From Caballeronia turbans (GTDB taxonomy: Bacteria; Pseudomonadota; Gammaproteobacteria; Burkholderiales; Burkholderiaceae), in assembly GCA_001544655.2 (NCBI GenBank), contig FCOD02000024.1, forward strand, positions 1 through 64,000: DNA of 64,000 nt, read 5' to 3'. Positions 17,507 to 26,888 of the stretch are shown in pieces. The number at the start of each line of letters is the position of its first letter. The stretch's first letter is position 1. A program made the position numbers and the translations under genes. The notes beneath the pieces were generated by a model. It did no database searches. It had not been told where the DNA came from and was given only the letters and a program-made list of their open reading frames with translations.

Positions 17507-18323
17507 CCGTTCATACCGCTGCGGTTACCGTTCACGCCCGGCGTCGATGTTGCGGGCACCGTCATCGCGGTAGGACGCAACGTCACCACGCTGGCACCAG
17601 GCGACGAGGTGATGGGGTTTATCGGCATCGTCGGTGCCTTCGCCACGCGCGCTGTTGTCGACGCTGCCCGGCTTGCGCGCAAACCGGCGTCCCTTGGTTT
17701 CCTCGAGGCGGCTGCGGTTCCCGCTGCGTCGCTCAACGGCCTGGCAGGCGCTGCACGAGTATGGCGCGTTGCAGGCCGGTCAGACAGTTCTGATTCATGC
17801 CGCAGCAGGTGGTGTGGGCAGCGTCGCTGTGCAACTTGCGAGACTGGCGGGCGCCCACGTGAGCGCCACCGCGTCGGCCGGCAATCGGGACTACGTGCAA
17901 AGCCTCGGCGCCACGGACGTGATCGACTACAACCGAGAACATTTTGCGGCGCGCACATCGAAATTTGATGTGGTGCTGGACCTGGTGGGTGGCGATACGC
18001 AGGCCCGATCGTGGTCCGTGCTGAAGCCGGGAGGAACACTAGCGTCTACCGTCAGCAAGCCGGACCCAGTCCTTGGCAACCATGTCGGTGCCACCGGCAA
18101 AAACTTCGCCACGCGCGCCGATGAAGCGCTGCTTACAACGTTAGCCGCCCTCCATGGCTCAGGCCAATTGGGCACGCACATCGATTCGGTCTTCCCTTTT
18201 CCAAAGGCAAGCCATGCTCTTGCACGGAGCATGAGCGGCCACGTGCGCGGGAAGGTGATACTCGATATGGGCGCTTATCGAAGCTCAGGTCCCGAAGCGG
18301 ACCGCCGGCGAGAGCGTAAATGA
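17507..18323 (+). pseudogene. frameshifted, N-truncated zinc-less quinone oxidoreductase (MDR family)
   Basis: The first frame reads FTPGVDVAGTVIAVG and EVMGFIGIVGAF through EAAAVPAASL, ending near 17735. The protein then continues one base later as TAWQALHEYGALQAGQTVLIHAAAGGVGSVAVQLARL (Rossmann motif AAAGGVG) and on to a normal C-terminus (GHVRGKVILDM). The about 40-60 N-terminal residues expected before the PGVDVAG block are missing. One shift plus truncation means it is not expressed as a full enzyme. Intact relatives are NADPH:quinone or enone reductases. Its 3' end overlaps the convergent AraC gene by about 39 bp. Confidence 0.75.
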
Positions 18324-19214
18324 TTCGCGCATGTCCCGCACCTCTTCGACCGGTGTCCGGCCAAACAGGCGCTTGAACTCCCGGCTGAACTGAGACGCGC
18401 TTTCGTACCCAACGCGTCCGGCTGCCGCCGCCGCAGTCACACCATCACGGATCATCATGAGGCGCGCCTGATGAAGGCGGGTGGACTTGATGTACTGGAT
18501 CGGCGATGTCTGGGTCACCGTACGGAAATTAGCGTGAAACGCGGGAACGCTCATGCCCGCTTCCTCGGCAAGACGCGCGACGTTGAGCGGCTCCGCATAT
18601 TCGGTGTGGATCCGCTTGAGTGCCCGCGCCACTCGTCCGAAGCGGCCGTGATGTGCCAGCGCCGCACGCATTGCCGCACCCTGCTCGCCAGTGAGTACGC
18701 GATAGCAGATTTCGCGCACGATCGCCGGCCCCAGTACCTGTGCATCGAGCGGCTCAGTCAACGCTTCCAGCAACCGTATTGTCGCGCCCGCGAGCTTGTC
18801 GTCCAGCGGTGTGGAGACGATGCCTGCTGGCGCCGCTTCGGGATGCTGCCTAGCCGCACCGATGTGCGCGATGAGCTCGCTCAGTTCGAGCAGGTCCAGC
18901 CGGATTGATACCGCAAGCATTGGCTCGTCCGGCGAGGCCTGCGTTTCCGTCGAGAACGGTAGGGGGACGGACAGCACGAGATAGTGCTGCGCATCGTAGA
19001 CGTACACCTCGTTGCCAAGGAATCCAAGCTTGCGCCCCTGGCAAACGATCACGATGCTCGGCTCGTACAAAACGGGCGTGCGCCCGAGCGGGCGATCAGA
19101 TCGCATCAGCCGCACGGTATCGAGCGCCGACTGGGTGTAACCCTCGCTGGGTGCAAGTTTCTCCAGTAGCCGGACCATCCGGATGGAAACCGGATTGCGA
19201 TTGTTTCGCACCAC
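18285..19214 (-). CDS. AraC family regulator (AraC_N type)
   Basis: A 309-residue regulator. Residues about 20-195 match the AraC_N ligand domain (PVLYEPSIVIVCQGRKLGFLGNEVYVYDAQHYLVLSVPLPF). The last about 100 form two helix-turn-helix motifs (LNVARLAEEAGMSVPAFHANFR and AAAAAGRVGYESASQFSREFKRLFG). It is divergent from the first SDR gene across about 240 bp, so it probably controls the SDR cluster, as AraC_N regulators often do for aldehyde or alcohol reductase genes. It overlaps the decayed quinone oxidoreductase end-to-end. Confidence 0.9.
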   Translation of the reverse strand: MVRNNRNPVSIRMVRLLEKLAPSEGYTQSALDTVRLMRSDRPLGRTPVLYEPSIVIVCQGRKLGFLGNEVYVYDAQHYLVLSVPLPFSTETQASPDEPMLAVSIRLDLLELSELIAHIGAARQHPEAAPAGIVSTPLDDKLAGATIRLLEALTEPLDAQVLGPAIVREICYRVLTGEQGAAMRAALAHHGRFGRVARALKRIHTEYAEPLNVARLAEEAGMSVPAFHANFRTVTQTSPIQYIKSTRLHQARLMMIRDGVTAAAAAGRVGYESASQFSREFKRLFGRTPVEEVRDMRESFTLSPAVRFGT

Positions 19215-19457
19215 GCTCTCCCGAAGTTTCGACAGACAGCATTTTATTCACCTCCGCTGTATGCGCCAACCGAATCAATAGGATTAGGCAACGATGGCAT
19301 CGCTCCATGTATTCGCCTGCGATGCCGTCTTTCCTACCATTCATTCACCGGCCGATGAACACATAGCGGTTCAACAGGCCGAGCTCCGGCAAGGTCGTCC
19401 TCCGCGCTATCAGTGACAGGCGCGGCCAATTTCGAACCAACAATAGGAGTATGCAAG

Positions 19458-20198
19458 ATGGCAATCTCATCCACCGAGTCCAAAGTTATTCTGATCACCG
19501 GCGCAAGCAGCGGCATTGGCGAAGGCGCCGCCCGTTTGCTCGCGGCGCAAGGCCATCGGCTTGTCATCGGCGCGCGCCGCACCGACCGGCTCGTCGAGCT
19601 GACGGAGTCGCTGCAGTCAGCCGGCGGCATCGTCCGCTACCGCGAACTCGACGTCACCTCATCCGAGGACGTCGCGGCCTTCGCCCGCTTTGCGCTCGAT
19701 ACGTTTGGCCGCATTGACGTGCTTGTCAACAATGCCGGGGTGATGCCCTTGTCGCCGTTGAACGCGCTGAAGGTAACCGAGTGGAACCGGATGATTGACG
19801 TGAACATCCGTGGCGTACTGCACGGCATTGCGGCGGTCCTGCCGGCCATGGAGCAGCAGGGCCAAGGCCAGATCATCAATATCTCGTCGATCGGTGGGCT
19901 ATCCGTAACGCCGACCGCAGCCGTCTACTGCGCCACCAAGTTTGCCGTGCGCGCCATTTCCGACGGGCTGCGTCAGGAGACCGACAAGGTCCGCGTGACG
20001 GTGATCTGCCCGGGCGTCGTGGAGTCCGAACTGGCCGATTCGATTTCCGACGACACCGCACGGTCGGCCATGCAGGAGTTCCGCCGCATTGCCATCGCAC
20101 CTGACGCCATCGCTCGCGCCATCGCCTACGCCGTAGAGCAGCCGGCGGATGTCGACGTCAGCGAAATAGTCGTGCGGCCTACCGCAAGCCCGTTCTGA
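19458..20198 (+). CDS. SDR family oxidoreductase 1 (classical)
   Basis: A 246-residue NAD(P)-dependent short-chain dehydrogenase. It has the nucleotide motif TGASSGIG (about 14-21), the NNAG motif near 90, catalytic Ser in INISSIGG and YCATK near 155. An Arg-rich stretch after the second strand (GARRTDR) suggests NADPH preference. GGAG precedes the ATG at 19458. It is first of four same-strand SDR genes downstream of a divergent AraC regulator. Substrate unknown. Confidence 0.9.
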   Translation: MAISSTESKVILITGASSGIGEGAARLLAAQGHRLVIGARRTDRLVELTESLQSAGGIVRYRELDVTSSEDVAAFARFALDTFGRIDVLVNNAGVMPLSPLNALKVTEWNRMIDVNIRGVLHGIAAVLPAMEQQGQGQIINISSIGGLSVTPTAAVYCATKFAVRAISDGLRQETDKVRVTVICPGVVESELADSISDDTARSAMQEFRRIAIAPDAIARAIAYAVEQPADVDVSEIVVRPTASPF

Positions 20199-20250
20199 AA
20201 GTTGGGCACCTATCACTCAACCGATCTGGCCAACCATCAAGGAAACCATC

Positions 20251-21012
20251 ATGACATCACGCAATCGAGAAACCGGAACGTTCGCGGGCAAAGTCGCTAT
20301 CGTTACCGGCGCGGCCAGCGGCATTGGCCTGGCGACTACGGAACTGCTCCATGCCCAGGGTGCAGACGTAATCGCGGTGGGGCGCAGCGCCAATGTCGAG
20401 GCGCTTGCCCGCCCCGGCATCGTGCCCCTCATCGCCGACGTGGCCCGCGAGGAAAGCGCGGTGCAGGCTGTCGCAGCTGCGGTGGACAGATTCGGCAAGC
20501 TCGACATCCTCGTCAACAATGCCGCGATCATCATCAACAAGCCCGTCGTCGAAATGTCGCTTGAAGACTGGAACAGCATCCAGTCAGTCAATGCCACAGG
20601 TGCGTTTCTGTTCTCACGCGAAGCCATGCGCGTGATGGTGCCGGCAAAGACCGGCGCCATCGTCAACGTGGGTTCGTACGCGTGCTATCAGGCATTCCCG
20701 ACGATCGCAGCCTATGCGGCCTCGAAGGGCGCGCTGGCGCAATTGACGCGCGCCTTGTCGCTGGAAGCCATCGACCATGGCATTCGCGTCAACGCGGTCG
20801 GGTCGGGCGACGTCATCACCAACATCACCAATCACATCCACGCTGACGGTCAGGCATTCCTCGCCGAGCACGGCAAAAAGGCGCCGATCCGCCGCGCGGC
20901 CCACCCGAAGGAAATTGCAGAGGTGATTGCTTTCCTGGCCTCGGAAAAGGCCAGCTTCATGGTTGGCGCCGTAGTGATGGCCGATGGCGGCATGAGCGTC
21001 GCACTCCCGTAA
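20251..21012 (+). CDS. SDR family oxidoreductase 2
   Basis: A 253-residue SDR with TGAASGIG (about 19-26), NNAA near 89, Ser in VNVGSYACYQ and YAASK near 156, ending in the typical MVGAVVMADGG. It resembles the 3-oxoacyl-ACP reductase/cyclohexanol dehydrogenase group more than SDR 1, so the four genes are not simple tandem copies. A GGAAACC lies before the start. It follows SDR 1 by 52 bp. Confidence 0.9.
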   Translation: MTSRNRETGTFAGKVAIVTGAASGIGLATTELLHAQGADVIAVGRSANVEALARPGIVPLIADVAREESAVQAVAAAVDRFGKLDILVNNAAIIINKPVVEMSLEDWNSIQSVNATGAFLFSREAMRVMVPAKTGAIVNVGSYACYQAFPTIAAYAASKGALAQLTRALSLEAIDHGIRVNAVGSGDVITNITNHIHADGQAFLAEHGKKAPIRRAAHPKEIAEVIAFLASEKASFMVGAVVMADGGMSVALP

Positions 21013-21053
21013 AGACATTGCACACCCGACTTTTCTACTCGAGGACTTTCATC

Positions 21054-21902
21054 ATGAAATCAGCATCCCGTACCTGGTTTATCACTGGTGCATCGAAAGG
21101 CGTCGGCCAGAAGCTCGTCCGTCATCTGCTTGAGCAAGGCCACCGCGTGGCCGCGACCTCGCGCACCGCAGCTTCGCTGACGGAAGCGTTCGGTCAGGCA
21201 TCCGACCACTTCCTTCCGCTCGAAGTGGACCTTACCAGCGAACAGAGCATCCGACAGGCAATCGAGAAGTCCGTGCAGACATTTGGCGCCATCGATGTGG
21301 TCGTGAATAACGCCGGATATGCTCAGCAAGGAACGGTCGAGGCACTGTCCGAAGGTGAGCTTCGTCAGAATTTCGAAGTTAACTTCTTTGCCCCAGCGGC
21401 TGTACTGCGCCATGCGCTGCCGCATCTGCGCAGGCAGCGCAGCGGACACATCATCAACATCTCGTCGATTGTTGGCTACCAGGGCGGATATGCCGGCTGG
21501 GGCAGCTACGTTTCGAGCAAGTTCGCGCTGGCGGGTTTGACGGAGTCGCTGGCCGCCGAAGTTGCTGAACTCGGCATTCGCGCTACGGTGGTGTATCCGG
21601 GCCCGGTCCGCACCGACTTCCTGTCGAACGGGGCGCTGGCAGTGGCAAAGCGGCAGATCGACGATTATTCGGAGGCGAAGGCGTCGCTCGACCTGCACCT
21701 GGACACGCTGCACGGCCATCAGGCGGGAGACCCAGACAAGCTGGCACTGCTGATCATCCAGGCAGCCAGTGTCGAGACACCGCCCTTGCATCTGTTCGCC
21801 GGCAGGATCGCCAACGACCTCGCAGCAGTCAAGGCCAAAGCAGTCGCTCAGGATCTCGACGCGTGGAGGGGCTCTTCCGAAGCCACCGACTTCGCGGACT
21901 GA
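21054..21902 (+). CDS. SDR family oxidoreductase 3
   Basis: A 282-residue SDR with a single long substrate tail. Motifs: TGASKGVG (about 11-18), NNAG near 85, Ser in INISSIVGYQ and YVSSK near 153, followed by TVVYPGPVRTDF. The C-terminal GDPDKLALLII...PPLHLFAG segment is typical of the 280-residue SDR type. The ATG at 21054 has GAGGAC upstream. It lies 41 bp after SDR 2. Confidence 0.9.
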   Translation: MKSASRTWFITGASKGVGQKLVRHLLEQGHRVAATSRTAASLTEAFGQASDHFLPLEVDLTSEQSIRQAIEKSVQTFGAIDVVVNNAGYAQQGTVEALSEGELRQNFEVNFFAPAAVLRHALPHLRRQRSGHIINISSIVGYQGGYAGWGSYVSSKFALAGLTESLAAEVAELGIRATVVYPGPVRTDFLSNGALAVAKRQIDDYSEAKASLDLHLDTLHGHQAGDPDKLALLIIQAASVETPPLHLFAGRIANDLAAVKAKAVAQDLDAWRGSSEATDFAD

Positions 21903-22054
21903 GTCCTGGCGAAAGCCTCCGGTACTGAAGGAGGCGCTGGTGCTTACCACCGGCTAGTTCATTTCTTTGGTGCTGCAACAGCCATAGGCTGTTGCGCCCT
22001 GCGACTACCAGATGCGCTCTTTTGCAATCGCATTTGTCTCAAGGAACAGGAACC

Positions 22055-22789
22055 ATGAGAAACGAAACGTCAAAAGTATGGCTCGTGACCGGCTGCTCGA
22101 CTGGTTTCGGGCGCTTTATCGCTGAACATCTTCTCAATAGCGGCGATAAGATCGTCGCTACCGCCCGCAAGTCGGAAACGATCGCCGAATTGCAATGGAA
22201 GGGGGATGCGATTGTTCTACCCTTGGATGTCACAGATCGGGAGCAGTGCCGGAAAGTGGTCGAAGCCGCAGAAGCACATTTCGCCCGGATCGATGTTCTG
22301 ATCAACAATGCGGGTATCGGCTTTTTCGGAGCGGTGGAAGAAACCGCGGAATCCGACGCGCGGCGACTGCTCGAGGTAAATTTCTTCGGCACTGCAAATA
22401 TGATTCATGCTGTGTTGCCCGGGATGCGCGCGCGCCGCAGCGGAATGATCGTCAACCTGACTTCGATCGGCGGAATGGTCGGGTTTACGGGCGTCGGTTA
22501 CTACTGTGCCAGCAAGTTTGCCGTGGAGGGACTGTCGGACACGCTCCGCAAAGAGGTCGAACCATTAGGCATCAAGATCATGACCGTCGAGCCAAGCGGC
22601 TTTCGAACGGAATGGCCGAGTTCCTCAGGTGAAGCTCAAACTATCATCGAAGATTATGACCGCACGGCCGGCGACGCTCGCCGCGCTTATCACGCCTCGG
22701 TAGGGCACCAGCGGGGCAACCCGGCGCGTGCTGCCGAAGCAATTCGAGAAGCAGCGCTTGCCGCCCAATCGAGCTCGAGAGTCTTATGA
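22055..22789 (+). CDS. SDR family oxidoreductase 4, C-terminus probably truncated
   Basis: A 244-residue SDR of the same long type as SDR 3 (motifs TGCSTGFG, NNAG, NLTSIGG, YCASK, and EPSGFRTEW). It stops right after NPARAAEAIREAALAAQSS, where relatives continue another 30-40 residues with the P-P-x-H-L-x-L-G segment. The stop is followed by sequence with IS-end-like repeats, so the 3' end may have been lost by an insertion or deletion. The catalytic core is complete, so it may still fold. It is 152 bp after SDR 3. Confidence 0.8.
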   Translation: MRNETSKVWLVTGCSTGFGRFIAEHLLNSGDKIVATARKSETIAELQWKGDAIVLPLDVTDREQCRKVVEAAEAHFARIDVLINNAGIGFFGAVEETAESDARRLLEVNFFGTANMIHAVLPGMRARRSGMIVNLTSIGGMVGFTGVGYYCASKFAVEGLSDTLRKEVEPLGIKIMTVEPSGFRTEWPSSSGEAQTIIEDYDRTAGDARRAYHASVGHQRGNPARAAEAIREAALAAQSSSRVL

Positions 22790-22816
22790 CCAACCGCGAG
22801 TCCCGCATGAGCGCGG

Positions 22817-23018
22817 AAAGTCGATACTTTCATTTTGGGCACCTACTGACATGTTCAGACGACGAAGCAGCTTTTTGTCGGATCTTGGTTCCCCCCGGTT
22901 TTTTTGCAAGGACCTGCGCGCCCGTCGTGACAACGCGCCAGACGGCCATTTCAAAAGAGAAGTGAAACATCGCCACAATATTGGCGTTCTAATGAGGTTT
23001 CCGAAAAGTCGACACTTT
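22817..23018. repeat. paired AAAGTCGAYACTTT palindromes
   Basis: Two near-identical 14-bp palindromes (22817-22830 and 23005-23018, one base different) bracket about 170 bp of noncoding DNA directly after the truncated SDR gene. The left copy runs on into TCATTTTGGGCACCTA, part of which (TTGGGCACCTA) also occurs at about 20200, after SDR 1. They may be ends of a lost insertion sequence or binding sites; no transposase frame is seen between them. Confidence 0.45.
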
Positions 23019-23038
23019 ATTGTCTCGCTGAGGATTCC

Positions 23039-23557
23039 CTAGAATTTCATTCTGAGCATGAAGCCCAGCGTGAATGGGAGATCGCTCGACGGTATCGGCG
23101 GAATCAGAATGATATTCGCGCCGACGTGCTTGTATTCGAGCATGATGAGCGGCGCGGCCACGGGCCCGACCATATGGTTATGCCCGATGCCATAACTGCC
23201 GTAGTCGTAGCCGGAGATGAGGCCGGCCATCACGGCGAGCCTGATGTAGTTCCAGTGAAGAAAGTCCGGGCCCCAGACGCCGCCGCCATAGAACGATGGC
23301 TTCGACAGCGAATTGCGGAAGTAGCCGCCCGTTACCGCCCATTGCGGCGCGACCCAGCATTCCGCGCCGATGCCGGGATTGAACTGCTCGAAATCCTTGT
23401 CCGGATGAAAGTGATGCGAAGCGACCATCGCGTCGATCCAGAGGCCGTCTCCACACCAGCTCGCGTGCGCGGCTGGTGTCCAGGCCGACGCGGCGACGGC
23501 GACGGCCGTCAACACGTGCGCGCGGAAGGTTCGGAAACGGGACAGCCATGTGCGCAT
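23039..23557 (-). CDS. probable outer-membrane beta-barrel protein
   Basis: A 172-residue precursor with a signal peptide (residues 1-32, ending AHA). The mature part has alternating aromatic strands: DFEQFNPGIGAECW, WAVTGGYFRNSL, SFYGGGVWGP, MAGLISGYDYG, and ends in aromatic FTLGFMLRMKF, as outer-membrane barrels do. The F-N-P-G-I-G and Y-F-R-N-S pattern is shared with small barrels of unknown function found in phages and proteobacteria. No enzymatic motif is recognised. Confidence 0.65.
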   Translation of the reverse strand: MRTWLSRFRTFRAHVLTAVAVAASAWTPAAHASWCGDGLWIDAMVASHHFHPDKDFEQFNPGIGAECWVAPQWAVTGGYFRNSLSKPSFYGGGVWGPDFLHWNYIRLAVMAGLISGYDYGSYGIGHNHMVGPVAAPLIMLEYKHVGANIILIPPIPSSDLPFTLGFMLRMKF

Positions 23558-23740
23558 GGGTTCTCCGCCGTCGCGCGCAGGCGATGGCGCCTTTTTTGAG
23601 ATGGAGGTCGAGGCGAACTCTACCTGATCGCCGCATTTTTGTGTGTGCTGACGAAAAGCGCGTGACGGCTTGCGCACGCTTTCATGATCTCGGCGAAACT
23701 TGTCGAAATTTTCTTGTACGTGTATCCGAGGCAAAGCGCG

Positions 23741-24379
23741 ATGAACGTTTATAAGTGTCTCGTTCCTTTTCTGGCGGCGGCCGCGCTGACGGCGTGCACG
23801 CCGCTGCAGGTCGTTACGCATCATGTGTCGTCGAGCGAATCGAGCGTGCCGCCGGGACGTTATCAGCTCGATCCGCATCACTGGAACGTAAGCTTCGACG
23901 TCGATCATTTTCACTACTCGCGCTTCGTCATCCGATTCGACAGGACAACCGCGCAACTCGACTGGAATGCGGACGGCATGTCGCGAAGCTCGGTGCGTGC
24001 GACCATCGACGCGTCGAGCGTCAACACCAACGTGCCGCTACTCGACCGCATGTTGAAAGGGCCGGACATGTTCGATGTCGAGCGGTATCCGAGCATCGTT
24101 TTCGTCAGCACGGCTTTTCAGCGCACGGGCGACGACAAAGGTGTATTGACGGGCGACCTGACGATACGCGGCACGACGAAGCCCGTTACGCTGAACGTGA
24201 CCTTCAACGGGCATGCGGTCAATCCGCTTACGAAGCAGGAAACGCTGGGCTTTTCAGCCGATGGACATTTCAGCCGCGCGAAGTTCGGATTGACGACGTG
24301 GTATCCAGCCGTCGGCGACGATGTGCACGTCGCCATTCAGGCCGAATTTTCGAAAGCGCCGGCTGTTTCTGCTCAATGA
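23741..24379 (+). CDS. YceI family lipoprotein
   Basis: A 212-residue protein with a lipobox (LTAC, Cys about 19) and a YceI domain from about 40: GRYQLDPHHWNVSFDVDHFHYSR, then SSVNTNVPLLDRMLKGPDMFDVERYP, and the C-terminal FGLTTWYPAVGDDVHVAI. YceI proteins are periplasmic lipocalin-like barrels that bind isoprenoid lipids. The ATG at 23741 gives an intact lipoprotein signal; a longer frame upstream would bury it. It is divergent from the barrel protein. Confidence 0.88.
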   Translation: MNVYKCLVPFLAAAALTACTPLQVVTHHVSSSESSVPPGRYQLDPHHWNVSFDVDHFHYSRFVIRFDRTTAQLDWNADGMSRSSVRATIDASSVNTNVPLLDRMLKGPDMFDVERYPSIVFVSTAFQRTGDDKGVLTGDLTIRGTTKPVTLNVTFNGHAVNPLTKQETLGFSADGHFSRAKFGLTTWYPAVGDDVHVAIQAEFSKAPAVSAQ

Positions 24380-24400
24380 CAAGCCAATGACGAGCAGCGT

Positions 24401-25432
24401 TCAAGCTGCGGTCCAGTCGAGCACGACCTTGCCGCTGTTCCCGGAGAGCATCGTGTCGAACGCCTGCTGATAGTCGTCGACGGCAAAGGTGTGTGTGAGG
24501 ATCGGCGATAAATCGAGGCCGCTTTGCAGCATCGCGACCATCTTGTACCAGGTCTCGAACATCTCGCGTCCGTAAATGCCCTTGATTTCGAGTCCCTTGA
24601 AGATCACCTGATTCCAGTCGATCGCGGTCTGTGCCGGCGGAATGCCGAGCAGCGCGACCTTGCCGCCGTGATTCATCGATTCGAGCATCGCCGTGAATGC
24701 GCTCGGCACACCCGACATTTCCAGACCGACGTCGAAGCCTTCGGTCATGCCGAGTTCGCTCATCACGTCACGCAGGTTTTCGTTCGCAACATTGACCGCG
24801 CGCGTCGCGCCCATCTTGCGGGCGAGTTCGAGGCGATAGTCGTTGACATCGGTGATGACGACGTTGCGGGCGCCCACATGCCGCGCGATCGCGGCGGCCA
24901 TCACGCCAATCGGCCCGGCGCCGGTAATCAGTACGTCTTCGCCGACGAGATTGAAGGAAAGCGCAGTGTGCGTCGCGTTGCCGAACGGATCGAAGATGGC
25001 GGCGAGATCGTCGGAGATATCGGGCGGAATCTTGAATGCGTTGAACGCAGGAATCACGAGATATTCCGCGAACGCGCCTTCGCGGTTCACGCCAACGCCG
25101 ACCGTGTTGCGGCACAAGTGACGACGGCCCGCGCGACAGTTGCGGCAGAAGCCGCAGGTGATATGCCCTTCACCGGACACGCGATCGCCGATGGCGAATC
25201 CGCGCACTTCCTGACCCATCTCCACGATTTCGCCGACGTACTCGTGCCCGACATGCATCGGCACAGGAATTGTCTTCTGTGCCCAATCGTCCCACTTCCA
25301 GATGTGGATGTCGGTGCCGCAAATCGCTGTCTTGCGGATCCGGATGAGAACGTCGTTGTGGCCGACTTCGGGCCGCTTCACGCGCGTCAACGTGAGGCCG
25401 GGTGCGCGTTCGAGTTTGGCGAGGGCTTTCAT
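24401..25432 (-). CDS. tdh: L-threonine 3-dehydrogenase
   Basis: A 343-residue zinc-dependent medium-chain dehydrogenase that oxidises L-threonine to 2-amino-3-ketobutyrate with NAD. Visible are the catalytic zinc ligands (CGTDIHIW near 38, GHE near 63), the structural zinc cysteines (C-x2-C-x2-C-x7-C near 93-107) and the GAGPIG nucleotide loop near 170. The start at 25432 matches the conserved MKALAKLE start. It is 100 bp downstream of kbl; the two form the threonine-to-glycine pathway. A parS-like palindrome lies between them. Confidence 0.95.
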   Translation of the reverse strand: MKALAKLERAPGLTLTRVKRPEVGHNDVLIRIRKTAICGTDIHIWKWDDWAQKTIPVPMHVGHEYVGEIVEMGQEVRGFAIGDRVSGEGHITCGFCRNCRAGRRHLCRNTVGVGVNREGAFAEYLVIPAFNAFKIPPDISDDLAAIFDPFGNATHTALSFNLVGEDVLITGAGPIGVMAAAIARHVGARNVVITDVNDYRLELARKMGATRAVNVANENLRDVMSELGMTEGFDVGLEMSGVPSAFTAMLESMNHGGKVALLGIPPAQTAIDWNQVIFKGLEIKGIYGREMFETWYKMVAMLQSGLDLSPILTHTFAVDDYQQAFDTMLSGNSGKVVLDWTAA

Positions 25433-25504
25433 TGCGTTTGTTCCTGACGTGTGGTCTTCGTGGTGCTTCTTAAAGGTCGAGGGCTCGTGGCCCGTTCCTC
25501 GTGG

Positions 25505-25518
25505 TTTATGCGCATAAA
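25505..25518. promoter_or_regulatory. parS-like palindrome between kbl and tdh
   Basis: TTTATGCGCATAAA is a perfect 14-bp palindrome, identical to the copies next to parA/parB about 11-12 kb away. It sits in the 100-bp gap of the kbl-tdh operon. As a chromosome-2-type centromere site it should bind this replicon's ParB. Confidence 0.75.
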
Positions 25519-25532
25519 GTCCGCGGTGCTGC

Positions 25533-26735
25533 TCAGCGGATGACGCCGAGCGAGCGGCCGACGCGCGCGAACGCATCGACTGCGCGATCGATCTGTTCGG
25601 GCGTATGCGCCGCACTCATCTGCGTGCGGATGCGCGCGCGTCCCTTGGGTACGACGGGGTAGGAGAAGCCGATTACATAGACGCCTTCTTCGAGCAACGC
25701 ATCGGCCATCTTCGAGGCGAGTTGCGCGTCGCCGAGCATGACCGGGATGATCGGATGTTCGCCGGGGACAAGGTCGAAGCCGAGCGAGGACATCGCGCGG
25801 CGGAAGTGCGCGCCGTTCTCGCGGACACGCCGGCGCAATGTCGCGCCTTCAGCGCTGTCGAGCAGTTCGAGCACCTTCAGCGATGCCGCCGCGATACTCG
25901 GCGCCAACGAGTTAGAGAACAGATACGGCCGACTACGCTGACGCAGCAGGTCGGTGACCTCCTTGTGCGCGGCGACATAGCCGCCTGATGCGCCGCCGAG
26001 CGCCTTGCCGAGCGTTCCGGTGATGATGTCCACGCGATCCAGTACGCCGCAGTGCTCCGGCGTTCCGCGTCCGCCTTCGCCGATGAAGCCCACGGCGTGC
26101 GAGTCGTCGACCATCACAAGCGCGCCGTAACGGTCGGCGAGATCGCAGATCCCGGCAAGGTTCGCGATGATGCCGTCCATCGAGAAGACGCCGTCGGTCG
26201 CAATCAGTTTGAAGCGTGCGCCGGCGGCGTCGGCTTCCTGGAGGCGCGCCTCGAGATCCGCGAGGTCGTTGTTCTTGTAGCGCAGACGCCGCGCCTTCGA
26301 AAGCCGCACGCCGTCGATGATGCTGGCGTGATTGAGCTCGTCGCTAATGATGGCGTCTTCCTCTGTCAGCAGCGTCTCGAAAAGGCCGCCGTTCGCGTCG
26401 AAGCAACTGGAATAAAGAATTGCGTCGTCGGTGCCAAGAAATTGCGCGATCGCCTGCTCGAGTTCCTTGTGCACGGTCTGCGTGCCGCAGATGAACCGTA
26501 CGGACGCCATGCCGAAACCGTCGGCGTCGAGACCAGCCTTCGCGGCCTCGATGAGGCGGCGATCGTCCGCAAGACCGAGGTAGTTGTTGGCGCAGAAGTT
26601 CAGCACGCCGCTTCCGTTCGCGAGCCGGATATCTGATGACTGCGGGCTTGCGATTACGCGCTCCGTTTTATAGAAGCCTGCAGAGCGAATTTCGTCGAGT
26701 GTCGAACGCAGATGGGAGAGATATCGGTCTTTCAT
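25533..26735 (-). CDS. kbl: glycine C-acetyltransferase (2-amino-3-ketobutyrate CoA ligase)
   Basis: A 400-residue PLP enzyme that splits 2-amino-3-ketobutyrate with CoA to glycine and acetyl-CoA, completing Tdh's pathway. Characteristic blocks are [12 protein letters not shown] (about 46-57), [14 protein letters not shown] (about 73-86), [10 protein letters not shown] and the PLP-lysine loop [14 protein letters not shown]. Length is normal. It is first in the kbl-tdh operon and divergent from an XRE-cupin regulator. Confidence 0.95.
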   Translation of the reverse strand: MKDRYLSHLRSTLDEIRSAGFYKTERVIASPQSSDIRLANGSGVLNFCANNYLGLADDRRLIEAAKAGLDADGFGMASVRFICGTQTVHKELEQAIAQFLGTDDAILYSSCFDANGGLFETLLTEEDAIISDELNHASIIDGVRLSKARRLRYKNNDLADLEARLQEADAAGARFKLIATDGVFSMDGIIANLAGICDLADRYGALVMVDDSHAVGFIGEGGRGTPEHCGVLDRVDIITGTLGKALGGASGGYVAAHKEVTDLLRQRSRPYLFSNSLAPSIAAASLKVLELLDSAEGATLRRRVRENGAHFRRAMSSLGFDLVPGEHPIIPVMLGDAQLASKMADALLEEGVYVIGFSYPVVPKGRARIRTQMSAAHTPEQIDRAVDAFARVGRSLGVIR

Positions 26736-26830
26736 CGCAATCCTTTGTTTGGCCTGATCGTGGTGTCCGGCCGCGCAGTGCGCGCGAGCGGCCCTTAGCC
26801 CTGTTATAGTGCATTCATCGCATCGGACAC

Positions 26831-26867
26831 GTTCGATATTTCGAACTTATTTTCGATATGCCGAACA
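26831..26867. promoter_or_regulatory. tandem operator-like repeats in the kbl / XRE-cupin divergent region
   Basis: TTCGATATTTCGAAC (26832-26846) and TTCGATATGCCGAAC (26852-26866) are near-identical direct repeats exactly 20 bp apart, two helical turns. The first is also an inverted repeat (GTTCGA / TCGAAC). They lie just upstream of the XRE-cupin gene and are the best candidates for its operator, controlling itself and kbl-tdh. Confidence 0.55.
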
Positions 26868-26888
26868 CTTTAAGGGATTGATCGATTC

